NCBI RefSeq assembly: GCF_017309185.1
Contig: NZ_JAEKJZ010000003.1
Span: forward strand, 1 to 64,000
Reading direction: 5' to 3'
DNA length: 64,000 nt
Origin: Roseibium aggregatum
GTDB taxonomy: Bacteria; Pseudomonadota; Alphaproteobacteria; Rhizobiales; Stappiaceae
Shown here: in pieces, positions 8,291-16,566 of the stretch
Position numbering within the stretch: the stretch's first letter is position 1
Layout of the letters: each line of letters starts with the position of its first letter
Notes under the pieces: generated by a model
What the model was told of the DNA's origin: nothing
Database searches by the model: none
The model's input: the letters and a program-made list of their open reading frames with translations, nothing else
Position numbers and translations under genes: made by a program

Positions 8291-9211
8291 TTACCGTGCG
8301 GCAATTTCGCGATAGAGACTGACGGTTTCGCGGATTCCCTCGGCAAGAGGAAGCTCCTTGAAGTCTCCAACAACCATTTTAAGAGCGCTCGTGTCGAAGC
8401 CGTCGCTGGGCGAGATGCGGATGGTCTCGGCACAACTGATGGCGGCCTCGGGCACAACCTGCCGAATCGCCTCGACGACATCGTCGGTGGAATGGACGGT
8501 GTCGGTGACGTCGGAAAGCAGGGCTCCGTCCCAGCTCGATAGCGCGGCACGGACGAAAACATCGGCCACATCCGCCGCATACTGAAAGCAGCTGCGGGTG
8601 GAGAAGGGGATTTCGTAAGGCTTGCCGAGGGCCGCCGCTTCGATCGCACGGGTAATGGCCGACGTCTCGCCGTCGTCGCGGCCGACCCCGAAAACCACAT
8701 AGGGCCGGAGGCCCAGACTGGGAAGCTTGTGATCCTCCCAGTAGATCCGAGCGATTTCCTCGTCCGTTTTCTTGAAGACGCCATAGAAATTGGAAGGGGC
8801 ATTCGCCTTGCCGCGGGGTTTGGCCGCAATCGAGCTGGTGTAGAGGATCCGATCGATGCCGTGCTTGCGGGCCGTCTCGAAGATGTTGATGTGGCCGCCG
8901 ATATTGATTGCCGCGCCGAGCGCCGGATTGGCCCGGCACTGAGGGATCTGCAAGGCGGCGAGGTGGATGATGCCTGTCGGCCGGGTTTCCTCGATCTGCG
9001 CATTCAGTCCCTCGGCATCCGTGACATCGCAAATGCGGAAGTCGATCAACTCTCTGGGAAGGTCGGGTTTCAGAAGCTCCAGGCGCCGGTGGTCGTTGCT
9101 GATGTCCGTTGCGACCACCTCAATGCCGCGGTCGACCAGACGCGCAATAATCCAGGAGCCAAGAAATCCCGTCGCGCCTGTAATGAAGATCTTTTCCCTC
9201 GACCGGGTCAT
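8291..9211 (-). CDS. NAD-dependent epimerase/dehydratase (extended SDR)
   Basis: A 306-aa extended SDR. GATGFLG near the N-terminus binds NAD(P); a conserved TSS stretch and YGVFK (YxxxK) provide the catalytic residues. The C-terminal half is the variable sugar- or acid-binding region. AGGTAGGGA lies just before the ATG. The gene has its own upstream type A operator (9332-9354) and is followed after 132 bases by an IclR gene. Relatives act on nucleotide sugars, uronates (uronate dehydrogenase) or hydroxy acids; nothing seen here chooses between these. Confidence 0.8.
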   Translation of the reverse strand: MTRSREKIFITGATGFLGSWIIARLVDRGIEVVATDISNDHRRLELLKPDLPRELIDFRICDVTDAEGLNAQIEETRPTGIIHLAALQIPQCRANPALGAAINIGGHINIFETARKHGIDRILYTSSIAAKPRGKANAPSNFYGVFKKTDEEIARIYWEDHKLPSLGLRPYVVFGVGRDDGETSAITRAIEAAALGKPYEIPFSTRSCFQYAADVADVFVRAALSSWDGALLSDVTDTVHSTDDVVEAIRQVVPEAAISCAETIRISPSDGFDTSALKMVVGDFKELPLAEGIRETVSLYREIAAR

Positions 9212-9331
9212 TCCCTACCTCGCATACCACCAGGGTTGAGCGGCCTCCTCCCGCCGATCTTCATCAACGCAAAGCCTTTTTTCGTTGTCCCGGGCAGCCG
9301 GTTCAATGCCCGCTGCCGAAGTGATTTTCAA

Positions 9332-9354
9332 TTTTTAAAACACTATTTCAAAAA
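9332..9354. promoter_or_regulatory. Operator type A upstream of epimerase gene (one mismatch)
   Basis: TTTTTAAAA and TTTCAAAAA arms with the 5-base spacer CACTA, differing by one base from perfect symmetry. The spacer resembles that at the TRAP operator (CTCTA). It is centred 132 bases upstream of the ATG. Confidence 0.55.
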
Positions 9355-9497
9355 TGATTGCAAGCGATATCGCATCGGCGTCGGGGCGGCTCCTGCAGTG
9401 TTTGCCGCTATTCTGTTTTCAGATGGGGCGCCGAAGAGTGTAGGCGTTAGGTATCTGAAAAAACGAGGATAATCTGTCCGAGAGGTGGCGGCAAAAA

Positions 9498-9530
9498 TGG
9501 CGTCAGATCGGGAGAACCAGTCTGACGCCA
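9498..9530 (-). terminator. Terminator of the ThDP gene at 9582-11279
   Basis: TGGCGTCAGA and TCTGACGCCA form a 10-bp stem with a 13-base loop, followed on the minus strand by five T residues. A second hairpin (GTTCCAGCG / CGCTGGAAC, 9538-9563) sits between it and the stop codon. Confidence 0.75.
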
Positions 9531-9581
9531 AAATGTCGTTCCAGCGGATGGATGCGCTGGAACCATCGGGATTTATCGAGT

Positions 9582-11279
9582 TCAGGCCCCCGTCGGCTCC
9601 CAGGGCTCGGGGGCACGGGGATGAATATCGGTCACGACGTCGATCAGCACCGGCTTGCGCGCGGCGATGGCATTTTGCAGCACGGGGGCGAGCTCGGCGG
9701 GATCTTCGACACGGATACCCTCGACGCCGAAGTCACGTGCCACGGCAGCGAAATCCGTCGGGCCGAACCGGTTGATTTCGGCCGGGTTGCCGCCTGCACG
9801 GCCTTCATAGAAAGAAGCCACCTTGGGCGTGCCTTGGCCGAAGCCGGAATTGTTGTTGATCACGGTCACGACCGGGATGTTCCAGCGCTTCTGGGTCTCC
9901 AGCTCACTCAGGTGATAGTAGAAGGCGCCGTCGCCGGAGAAGCAGACTACCGGACGGTCCGGCGCGCCGCACTGCGCGCCGAGCGCGGCCGGGAAGGCCC
10001 AGCCGAGCGAACCCGCCGCGCGCAGGTAGCTCTGGCTCGCATACGGGAGATCGAGCATCGTCGCCGTCCAGATGCCGGAATACCCGGTATCGGCGACCAG
10101 AACGCCGTTTTCGGGAAGGGCTTCGGAGATCTCCCGGCACAGCCGCTCGACACGGATCGGCGCGGCATTCGAAAAGCTCAGCGGTTCCATTTTCGCCCGC
10201 CACTTGCCGACGACCTCGGCTGCGTGCGCGGCCCAATCCGCCCATCGCGGGCGGGCCACTGTCTTTTCGACAAGGTCCGCGAGAGCCTGTTTGGGGCAGC
10301 CCCAGACCTTTGTGACATTGGGGTAGTTCCGGCCGATTTCCTGGCCGTCGAGATCGATCTGAACACTAGGCGTGCCTTGGGCCGGGACCTTGTAGTTGTT
10401 GGTCGGCTGGTCGCCCGCATGGCAGCCGACGAAGATTACCAGATCCGCCTCGTAGACCAGCCGGTTGCCCGGAGGTGCCGAGTAGGTCCCGACGGTGCCG
10501 ACATGCCTGGGGTGCGTTGTCGGAATGATGGCCCGTCCCCCGAGGGACGTCGCGACGGGGATGTTCAGTTGCTCTGCGAGGGCGAGCACTTCCGCCTGGG
10601 CGTCGGCCTGGATGGCCCCCGCGCCGACGACCAGCACCGGACGTTCGGCTTCACCCAGACGGCGTGCCGCCTCCGCGATCGAGCGCGGGTGCGCCAGGGG
10701 GCGGTCTTCCGGCAGGCGGCCAAGCTCTGCAGGAGGAAGCACGGGATCGGAAACGACGCCCTTTTCGATGATTTCGCCGCCAAGGCCGTTCAGGTCCAGA
10801 TGGACCGGGCGGGGAGATCCGTCGGCGGCCTGGCGGAACGCCTGCGCCAGAAGATGCGGCAGTTCGCGCGCCTCGGCCACATCCAGGGAGTCCTTGGTCA
10901 CGGAGGCGTAAAGCGGTGTGTGCGGCACTTCCTGATAAGCGTTGCGATGGCGGAGCATCGGCTCCTTGCGGCCCGTCAGGGCAACGATCGGCGCGCGGTG
11001 CAGGTAGGCATCCTGCAGTCCCGCCGCGAGATTGGCCGCCCCGACCGACTGCGCCATACAGACACCGACCCGTCCGCTCACCCGTGCATAGCCGTCTGCC
11101 ATATAGGCTGCGGACTTCTCGGAATGGGCGAGGATGCGATTGATGCTCAGTTCCTCCATCTCTACGAGGGTTGGGCGAAGGATCGCGTCCATGAAGAAGA
11201 CGTGGCTGACCCCCAGCTGCCTGAAGGATTCGGCGATATAGCGCGCGCCGTTTTTCGGCGCGGTGCGGTTCGTGGACAT
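9582..11279 (-). CDS. Thiamine-diphosphate-dependent enzyme, acetolactate synthase-like
   Basis: A 565-aa three-domain ThDP enzyme. The catalytic Glu lies near residue 54 (HSEKSAAYMADGYARVSG), the middle domain carries a VVGAGA stretch, and the ThDP motif GDGAFYYHLSELE ... NNNSGFG is C-terminal. GGAGG six bases before the ATG at 11279 sets the start; the longer in-frame reading begins inside the operator region. It is divergent from a LacI regulator across 191 bases holding two LacI-type operators and one type A palindrome, so both regulator families probably control it. A decarboxylase, carboligase or hydrolase acting on a 2-oxo compound is likely; the substrate is unknown. Confidence 0.8.
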   Translation of the reverse strand: MSTNRTAPKNGARYIAESFRQLGVSHVFFMDAILRPTLVEMEELSINRILAHSEKSAAYMADGYARVSGRVGVCMAQSVGAANLAAGLQDAYLHRAPIVALTGRKEPMLRHRNAYQEVPHTPLYASVTKDSLDVAEARELPHLLAQAFRQAADGSPRPVHLDLNGLGGEIIEKGVVSDPVLPPAELGRLPEDRPLAHPRSIAEAARRLGEAERPVLVVGAGAIQADAQAEVLALAEQLNIPVATSLGGRAIIPTTHPRHVGTVGTYSAPPGNRLVYEADLVIFVGCHAGDQPTNNYKVPAQGTPSVQIDLDGQEIGRNYPNVTKVWGCPKQALADLVEKTVARPRWADWAAHAAEVVGKWRAKMEPLSFSNAAPIRVERLCREISEALPENGVLVADTGYSGIWTATMLDLPYASQSYLRAAGSLGWAFPAALGAQCGAPDRPVVCFSGDGAFYYHLSELETQKRWNIPVVTVINNNSGFGQGTPKVASFYEGRAGGNPAEINRFGPTDFAAVARDFGVEGIRVEDPAELAPVLQNAIAARKPVLIDVVTDIHPRAPEPWEPTGA

Positions 11280-11305
11280 GTCAGACCTCCCGATTTTTTC
11301 AGATT

Positions 11306-11319
11306 TGCAAACGCTTACA
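11306..11319. promoter_or_regulatory. LacI/GalR-type operator, copy 1
   Basis: TGCAAACGCTTACA has the central CG and TGNAA...TTNCA halves typical of LacI/GalR operators. It lies 27 bases upstream of the ThDP gene ATG. Its partner at 11396 is 90 bp away centre to centre. Confidence 0.65.
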
Positions 11320-11366
11320 TTTTTCTTCATTTCAGAAAAAATGTCTTTTTTCAAGAAATTTAATAG

Positions 11367-11385
11367 TTTTTGAAATTCGATTTCA
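11367..11385. promoter_or_regulatory. Operator type A between the two LacI sites
   Basis: TTTTTGAAA, a 5-base spacer (TTCGA), then TTTCA; the core TGAAA-N5-TTTCA is perfect and the outer right arm degenerates. It is the third of four copies of this palindrome in the window. Confidence 0.55.
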
Positions 11386-11395
11386 TATTTTATTT

Positions 11396-11409
11396 TGTAA
11401 GCGCTTGCA
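11396..11409. promoter_or_regulatory. LacI/GalR-type operator, copy 2
   Basis: TGTAAGCGCTTGCA is palindromic apart from one position. It immediately precedes the LacI-family gene, consistent with autoregulation and with looping to the copy at 11306. Confidence 0.65.
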
Positions 11410-11470
11410 GAAAAATTTCATCGTTTCTATAGTCGTGGCTCAACCTGAGAATTGGAAAGCCCGGTCACGC

Positions 11471-12496
11471 GTGAGCCCGCAGGAAAAGACACAAACATCG
11501 CCCCGCAAGGTGCGAATGGAAGAGGTGGCCAAGGTCGCCGGCGTTTCTGTCGCGACGGTTTCGCGTGCGCTTCGGACCCCGGATGCCGTGTCGCCGAAGC
11601 TGCGCACCCGGATCGAGGAAGTCTCTCAACGGCTCGGTTATGCGCCCAACCGGATCGCCGGAAGCCTTGCAGGTGCGCGCAGCCCCCTGATCGGTGTGAT
11701 TGTCCCGAGCCTGACGAACTCCTTCTTCGCGGGAACGCTGGATCAGATGACCACGCTCTTCGAAGCGAGCGGCTACCAGTTGATGATCGGACAGCACGGC
11801 TACGACACGGACCGGGAGGAGCGGATCGTCGCGGCCTTCGCCAGCTGGAACCCTTCCGCCCTGATCGTGACCGGCCGCCGACATGCGCGGGGCACGCTGG
11901 CCACTCTTTCCGCCGCGGCCTGCCCGGTGGTCGAAATGTGGGACCACGGCGAACGGCCGCTTGACTCAGGGATCGGTTTTTCCAACCGGGCCGCCGGAGA
12001 ACTGGCTGCGCGTTACTTCGTCGAACAGGGCTTGATCCGGACCGCCTTTGTCGGCGCCACCCTCGACAAGGACGACCGTGCTCGCGCAAGAGCCGAAGGC
12101 TTCAAGGATACATTCCGGGGGCTGACCGGTTTGGAACCGTTGATCCTGCCCGCCGGCAGCCGCGAGTTGGGCGAGGGTGGGGCTGCGCTGAAACGAGTGA
12201 TCGCGCGCCAGCCGGAGATCCAGGCGATTGCCTTTTCCGGCGACATGCTGGCCGTCGGCGCCATGTTCGAGGCCGACCGGATGGGTCTGTCCATTCCAGG
12301 CGAGCTCAAGATCCTGGGATATGGCGACCTTGAAATCGCACGCCACACCAATCCCCGCCTGACGACCATCCGCCCACCTCACAAAGAAATCGGCGAGGCG
12401 GTCGTCCGGCATGTGCTGGAGAGGCTCAAGACACCGGACACTCCAAGCGTCAACCTGGACCTCGGCGTGAAGCTGATCCTGCGGGAGACCGTCTGA
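11471..12496 (+). CDS. LacI/GntR-type transcriptional repressor
   Basis: About 341 aa from the GTG at 11471. The N-terminal LacI helix-turn-helix reads MEEVAKVAGVSVATVSRALR, and a periplasmic-binding-protein-like effector domain follows (GVIVPSLTNSFF ... FSGDMLAVGAMFEADRMGLSIPG). The layout resembles gluconate repressor GntR. The start is uncertain: a TTG at 11405 falls inside the operator and is unlikely, while ATG 11516 would begin right at the HTH with an AGG nearby. It is divergent from a ThDP enzyme gene and followed after 28 bases by a dehydrogenase gene, so it probably controls both. The effector is unknown, perhaps a sugar acid. Confidence 0.85.
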   Translation: MSPQEKTQTSPRKVRMEEVAKVAGVSVATVSRALRTPDAVSPKLRTRIEEVSQRLGYAPNRIAGSLAGARSPLIGVIVPSLTNSFFAGTLDQMTTLFEASGYQLMIGQHGYDTDREERIVAAFASWNPSALIVTGRRHARGTLATLSAAACPVVEMWDHGERPLDSGIGFSNRAAGELAARYFVEQGLIRTAFVGATLDKDDRARARAEGFKDTFRGLTGLEPLILPAGSRELGEGGAALKRVIARQPEIQAIAFSGDMLAVGAMFEADRMGLSIPGELKILGYGDLEIARHTNPRLTTIRPPHKEIGEAVVRHVLERLKTPDTPSVNLDLGVKLILRETV

Positions 12497-12524
12497 AACG
12501 AACGACTATCAAGGGAGGACCACG

Positions 12525-13475
12525 ATGGAGATCCAGCGCGTAGCGGTGATCGGCGCGGGAACCATGGGCCACGCCTTGGCCCTGGTGCATGCGCTTGGCG
12601 GCTGCCCTGTAAACCTATTCGACAGCAGTCCGGAAGTCCTGAGCGGTGCGCCCGTCCGGATCGCCGCGGCCTGTGGAACCCTGGAAGAGGCCGGGAGGAT
12701 TTCTGAGGAACAGGCACAAGCCGCGCTTCAGCGGATCGCTTTTTCCGGATCTCTGGCCGAAGCCGTGGCGACAGCGGACCTGATCGTTGAGGCCGTTGTC
12801 GAAAAGGCCGGGATCAAGCGCAGTGTCTTCGCCGAGATCGACGCACACGCGCCCATGGAGGCTGTCATCGCCAGCAACACCTCCTATCTCGACGTGTTTC
12901 CACTGATCCCGCAGGCGCGTCAGGCGACCAGCGCCATCGCGCATTGGTATACGCCGCCGTATATCGTCGATCTTGTCGATCTCGTTTCGGGACCCCGGAC
13001 GAATCCGGAAATCGTCCCGGCCCTGAAGTCCCTTTATGAAGGCTGGGGCAAGGCGCCGCTGGAGTTCGATACGATGGTGCCCGGATATATCGCCAACAGG
13101 CTTCAGGCGGCCCTCAATCTCGAATGCCTGCGCATGATCGAGGAGTTCGGCGTGTCGGCGGAAGACATCGATTTTTCCATTCGTCACGGATTGGTCGAAC
13201 GGCTCGCCGTGCTCGGCCACATGCGCAAGATGGATTTTACGGGCCTGGAAATGGTGCGCAACGGCATTGCGAGCGGCACCTATCAGCCTCCGGTCAACAA
13301 CGGACAAAGCCCCGTCCTCGACAGGTTGATCGAAGACGGGCGCAGCGGTGTCGGCGCCGGTGCCGGCTTCTTCGATTATGGCGGGGCGTCGGCCGAAGAG
13401 CTGTTTCACGACCGTGACCTGCGCCTTCTCAAGTTCAAGACACAACTTAAAAATCTCATGGGGGAAAAACAATGA
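12525..13475 (+). CDS. 3-hydroxyacyl-CoA dehydrogenase family protein
   Basis: A 316-aa two-domain protein. VAVIGAGTMG at the N-terminus is the Rossmann motif of the 3HCDH family; the conserved active-site His is in AHWYTPP. That resembles the lambda-crystallin/L-gulonate or carnitine dehydrogenase branch (HWxxPP) rather than the HFFNP seen in fatty-acid enzymes. A C-terminal helical dimerisation domain follows. The substrate may therefore be a free hydroxy acid, not a CoA ester (inference). GGGAGG lies six bases before the ATG. The stop overlaps the next ATG (ATGA), so it is translationally coupled to the SDR. Confidence 0.85.
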   Translation: MEIQRVAVIGAGTMGHALALVHALGGCPVNLFDSSPEVLSGAPVRIAAACGTLEEAGRISEEQAQAALQRIAFSGSLAEAVATADLIVEAVVEKAGIKRSVFAEIDAHAPMEAVIASNTSYLDVFPLIPQARQATSAIAHWYTPPYIVDLVDLVSGPRTNPEIVPALKSLYEGWGKAPLEFDTMVPGYIANRLQAALNLECLRMIEEFGVSAEDIDFSIRHGLVERLAVLGHMRKMDFTGLEMVRNGIASGTYQPPVNNGQSPVLDRLIEDGRSGVGAGAGFFDYGGASAEELFHDRDLRLLKFKTQLKNLMGEKQ

Positions 13476-14233
13476 TCCGCGCCGATTTGACGGGAAAACG
13501 GGCCCTGGTGACAGGCGGGGCCTCGGGCATCGGGTTTGCTTGCGCGGCGATGATGGCGGAGATGGGCGCCACGGTCGCCATAAATCATCTGGATGACGAT
13601 CCCAACGGTCCGGAGAAAGTGAAAGAGCTGACCGGGAAAGGCCTCAAGGCGATCTCCGCGCCCGGCAACGTCTCCGTTCCCGGCAATGCGGAGGCCATGA
13701 TCGAAGCCGCCGTTTCGGAGATGGGCGGGCTGGATTATCTGGTCAACAACGCGGGCACGTCGGGCACGCAGGACAAGATCCCGCCCGGTGAACTCGACAA
13801 GATGACCGAGGACTTCTGGCAGCTTCTTCTCGGCACCAACCTGATCGGTCCGTTCCGGTGCGCGCATGCGGCGGCCGGTGCCTTGAAGGACAGCCGGGGG
13901 GCGATTGTGAACATGGCCTCGATCGCGGGGATCGGCCAGCAGGGCAGTTCGATCGCCTATGCCGCCAGCAAGTCCGGTCTTGTGAGCCTGACCCGCAGCC
14001 TCGCGCGGGGACTTGCTCCCGAGGTGCGCGTCAACGCGGTTGCTCCGGGACAGACGAAGACGCCCTGGACCGAGAACTGGCCGGAAGAGCGCAAGCAATG
14101 GGCCCGCGATCAGGCGGTTCTGAAGCGCCGTTCCTCGCCCGAGGACATTGCCGAGGCCGTTCTTTATCTTTGCGCCGGAGCAAGCATGGTGACCGGTCAC
14201 GTGCTCGTCGTCGACGGCGGCATGACGCTTTAG
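13472..14233 (+). CDS. Short-chain dehydrogenase/reductase
   Basis: A 253-aa classical SDR: TGGASGIG at residues 14-21, NNAG, and a catalytic Ser with YAASK (YxxxK). The ending VTGHVLVVDGGMTL is typical of the FabG-like branch. Its ATG overlaps the stop of the 3HCDH-family gene by four bases, so the two dehydrogenases probably act in one pathway under the LacI regulator. The substrate is unknown. Confidence 0.87.
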   Translation: MIRADLTGKRALVTGGASGIGFACAAMMAEMGATVAINHLDDDPNGPEKVKELTGKGLKAISAPGNVSVPGNAEAMIEAAVSEMGGLDYLVNNAGTSGTQDKIPPGELDKMTEDFWQLLLGTNLIGPFRCAHAAAGALKDSRGAIVNMASIAGIGQQGSSIAYAASKSGLVSLTRSLARGLAPEVRVNAVAPGQTKTPWTENWPEERKQWARDQAVLKRRSSPEDIAEAVLYLCAGASMVTGHVLVVDGGMTL

Positions 14234-14250
14234 GCAAAAGGCAAAAAAGA

Positions 14251-14269
14251 GCCGGGGCAAAACCCCGGC
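14251..14269 (-). terminator. Terminator of the acyl-CoA synthetase/dehydrogenase operon
   Basis: A 7-bp stem GCCGGGG / CCCCGGC with a CAAAA loop. Read leftward it is followed by TCTTTTTT, so it mainly ends the leftward operon. It also sits 17 bases after the rightward SDR stop and may serve both. Confidence 0.75.
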
Positions 14270-14307
14270 AAGTCACGGTTTCCTTGGGAAGAGCTCCTGA
14301 ATGTCTG

Positions 14308-15393
14308 TCAGGCAGCCTTGCGGAACTTTCCGAGAGCTGCCTGCCGGCCCCCGTCGAGTTGGGTGAGCATCAGCATGCGCTTGACCATATGGCCCACCGG
14401 CAGCTCGTCGGTGACCCCCATGCCGCCGTGAAGCTGGACGGCGTCGCGCAGAACTGCGCGGGCGTTGTCGTAGATCTTGACCTGCGCGGCGGCAACCAGC
14501 TTGGAACGAAGGGCGACGTCTTCGCCCGTCATGGCTTCCGCGGCCATGTCGACCATCGACTGGGCTTCCTCGCGCTTGATGAACATGTCAGCCATGCGGT
14601 GCTGAACCACCTGGAACCGTCCGAGCGGCCGGCCGAATTGTTCGCGCAGCTTCATGTAGTCCAGTGTCTTGCGGTACAGGCGATCGATCAGACCGGTCAG
14701 TTCCGCCAGCTTGCCAACCATGGCCAGATCGTTGCCATAGGCGAGGGCTTCTTCGCAGTCCGTCACGGCGTCCGCCGCAGAACAGCGCGCTCCCTGCAGG
14801 GAAACCTTGGCGGCCGATTGTCCGTCGATCAGCGGAAATTCCTCGACCCAGACCTTTTCCGCGGGCACCGGGACGAGAAATGGGACGCCTTCGCAGTCGG
14901 CGACGATCCAGAAAACCGACGCCTGCGCGCCGCCGATCACAAGCGGGATGGTGCCGGTCAGGACGATGTCGTCACCTTCGCGGCCTGCCTTTACGGGCGC
15001 GCCGGCCGGTCCGGCGGCGATCAGTTCAATGCTTTCACCGGACAGAACTGAAGCCAGAACGGCCTCAGCCCTGGTGGAAGACAGAGCCCTTGCAAGGGTC
15101 GGTGCGCAATGCATGGCGACGGGGCCGATCGGCTCGAGCACGAGACCGGCGCCAAGAACGCTCAGAAACGGCACGACCTGTTTCGGTGTCAGCCCCAGTC
15201 CTCCGGCATCCTCGCCGACGGGAGCCGCCAGCCAGCCGAGGTCGGCCATTTCTGCCCAACGGGCAGGCCTCCGGCCGGCGGAAGCGGTGAGCATCACATT
15301 ACGCAGCGCCAACTCGTAATGGTCCGCTACGAACCGCTCCGCCGTTTCCTTCAGCAGCAGCGTTTCCTCATCGGCAGGTTTGAAATCAATCAT
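14308..15393 (-). CDS. Acyl-CoA dehydrogenase, likely non-catalytic partner subunit
   Basis: A 361-aa member of the ACAD fold: N-terminal helical domain, beta-domain around residues 120-210, and C-terminal helices with LREQFGRPLGRFQVVQHRMADM and AVQLHGGMGVTDELP. The C-terminal GGSNEIQR-type catalytic segment seen in the neighbouring ACAD is absent. This matches heteromeric ACADs (PimC/PimD, ChsE1/ChsE2), in which only one chain carries the base. It follows the larger ACAD gene by 12 bases, has GGAG six bases before the ATG, and is the last gene before a terminator. Confidence 0.85.
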   Translation of the reverse strand: MIDFKPADEETLLLKETAERFVADHYELALRNVMLTASAGRRPARWAEMADLGWLAAPVGEDAGGLGLTPKQVVPFLSVLGAGLVLEPIGPVAMHCAPTLARALSSTRAEAVLASVLSGESIELIAAGPAGAPVKAGREGDDIVLTGTIPLVIGGAQASVFWIVADCEGVPFLVPVPAEKVWVEEFPLIDGQSAAKVSLQGARCSAADAVTDCEEALAYGNDLAMVGKLAELTGLIDRLYRKTLDYMKLREQFGRPLGRFQVVQHRMADMFIKREEAQSMVDMAAEAMTGEDVALRSKLVAAAQVKIYDNARAVLRDAVQLHGGMGVTDELPVGHMVKRMLMLTQLDGGRQAALGKFRKAA

Positions 15394-15405
15394 TTGACGC
15401 TCCGC

Positions 15406-16566
15406 TTATTTCAGACCCAGAACCTGGGTCGCCAGGATGCTGCGCTGGATTTCGTTGCTGCCGCCGTAAATCGACAGCTTGCGCCAGTTCAGGAACTGAT
15501 ACATGGCGTTCTCGAACGGTTCCTGAACGCCAACGCTGTCGCGAGTCGGCAAGGCCGCCGGGCCGGCGATATCCAGCATCAACTCGGTGAGCGCCTGCTG
15601 GATTTCGGTTCCCCTTATTTTCAGAAGAGAGGTCTCCGCCCCGATCTTCACACCGGCTTCGACGGCGGCGAGCAGGCGCAGGGTAGTTGCCTCGATGGCC
15701 ATGACGTCAATTTCCAAGGTGTCGAGCGCGTTGGCGATCTCGGGGTCGTCCGCGCGGCCCGTGGACTGTGCGGCTTCGCGCACTCTTTGAAGAAGATGTT
15801 TGGACCGGCCGATACCGCCGATGCCGAAGCGTTCATGTTCGAGCAGCGCCTTGGCGTAGGTCCAGCCCTTGTTGATTTCGCCAACCACGAGATCGTCGGG
15901 GACGAAAACCTGATCGAGGAAGATCTCGTTCACCTCCTCCGTTCCGTCCATCAGGCGGATCGGCCGGCGGGAGACGCCGGGCAGGGACATGTCGATCAGC
16001 ATCATGGAGATGCCTTCCTGCTTCTTGACCTCCGGATCGGTTCGCACCAGGCAGAATATCCAGTTGGCGTATTGGGCGTAGGTCGTCCAGGTTTTCGATC
16101 CGGAAACCAGCCAGCCGCCTTCCGTGCGCTCCGCCTTTGTCTTCAGGGAGGCGAGATCGGAGCCGGCGCCCGGCTCCGAAAATCCCTGACACCACCAGTC
16201 CTCGCCGGACAGGATGCGCGGCAGAAACCGTTGCTGCTGCTCAGGCGAGCCGAACTGGATCAGGATCGGGCCGATCATCTTGAGCCCGAAGCCGGGCAGC
16301 GGCGGCGTGTGCAGGCGGAACAACTCTTCGTCGGCGACGATGCGTTCGCGCGCGGTCCACCCCGGTCCGCCATGCTCCTTCGGCCAGGCCGGGGCGACCC
16401 AGCCCTTGGCGTGGAGGCTTTCCTGCCATCGCGCGAAGTCATCGCGCGTCATCGGGGCGCCGCGGGACACCTTGGCGCGGGTTTCTGGGTGGAGTTCGGC
16501 GGAAACGAAATCCCGGATCTCCTGCCGGAAGGCCTGATCCTCGGCGCTGTTCAAGAGGTCGGTCAT
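15406..16566 (-). CDS. Acyl-CoA dehydrogenase, catalytic subunit
   Basis: A 386-aa ACAD. GFSEPGAGSDLASL and TKTWTTYA-like beta-domain motifs bind FAD, and IYGGSNEIQRSILA near the C-terminus carries the region of the catalytic Glu. It belongs to the PimC-type group, which works with a second ACAD chain (encoded next, 12 bases on). The reaction is alpha,beta-oxidation of an acyl-CoA, passing electrons to ETF. Its ATG overlaps the stop of the acyl-CoA synthetase gene (ATGA), so activation and oxidation are coupled. The acyl group is not deducible; dicarboxylyl or branched side-chain CoAs are known for related pairs. Confidence 0.88.
   Translation of the reverse strand: MTDLLNSAEDQAFRQEIRDFVSAELHPETRAKVSRGAPMTRDDFARWQESLHAKGWVAPAWPKEHGGPGWTARERIVADEELFRLHTPPLPGFGLKMIGPILIQFGSPEQQQRFLPRILSGEDWWCQGFSEPGAGSDLASLKTKAERTEGGWLVSGSKTWTTYAQYANWIFCLVRTDPEVKKQEGISMMLIDMSLPGVSRRPIRLMDGTEEVNEIFLDQVFVPDDLVVGEINKGWTYAKALLEHERFGIGGIGRSKHLLQRVREAAQSTGRADDPEIANALDTLEIDVMAIEATTLRLLAAVEAGVKIGAETSLLKIRGTEIQQALTELMLDIAGPAALPTRDSVGVQEPFENAMYQFLNWRKLSIYGGSNEIQRSILATQVLGLK

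Larger units (their letters stand above)
9212..9581. other. Gene-free interval: operator and two hairpins
   Basis: 370 bases between the epimerase start and the stop of the next ThDP gene. It contains the type A operator (9332-9354), two hairpins at 9498-9530 and 9538-9563, and no convincing coding sequence. Confidence 0.6.

Noticed and set aside
11446..11460. CTGAGA near the LacI gene as the start of a thiamine (TPP) riboswitch
   Set aside because: The downstream conserved ACC...GAACCTGATCCGGGTAATGCC part is absent.
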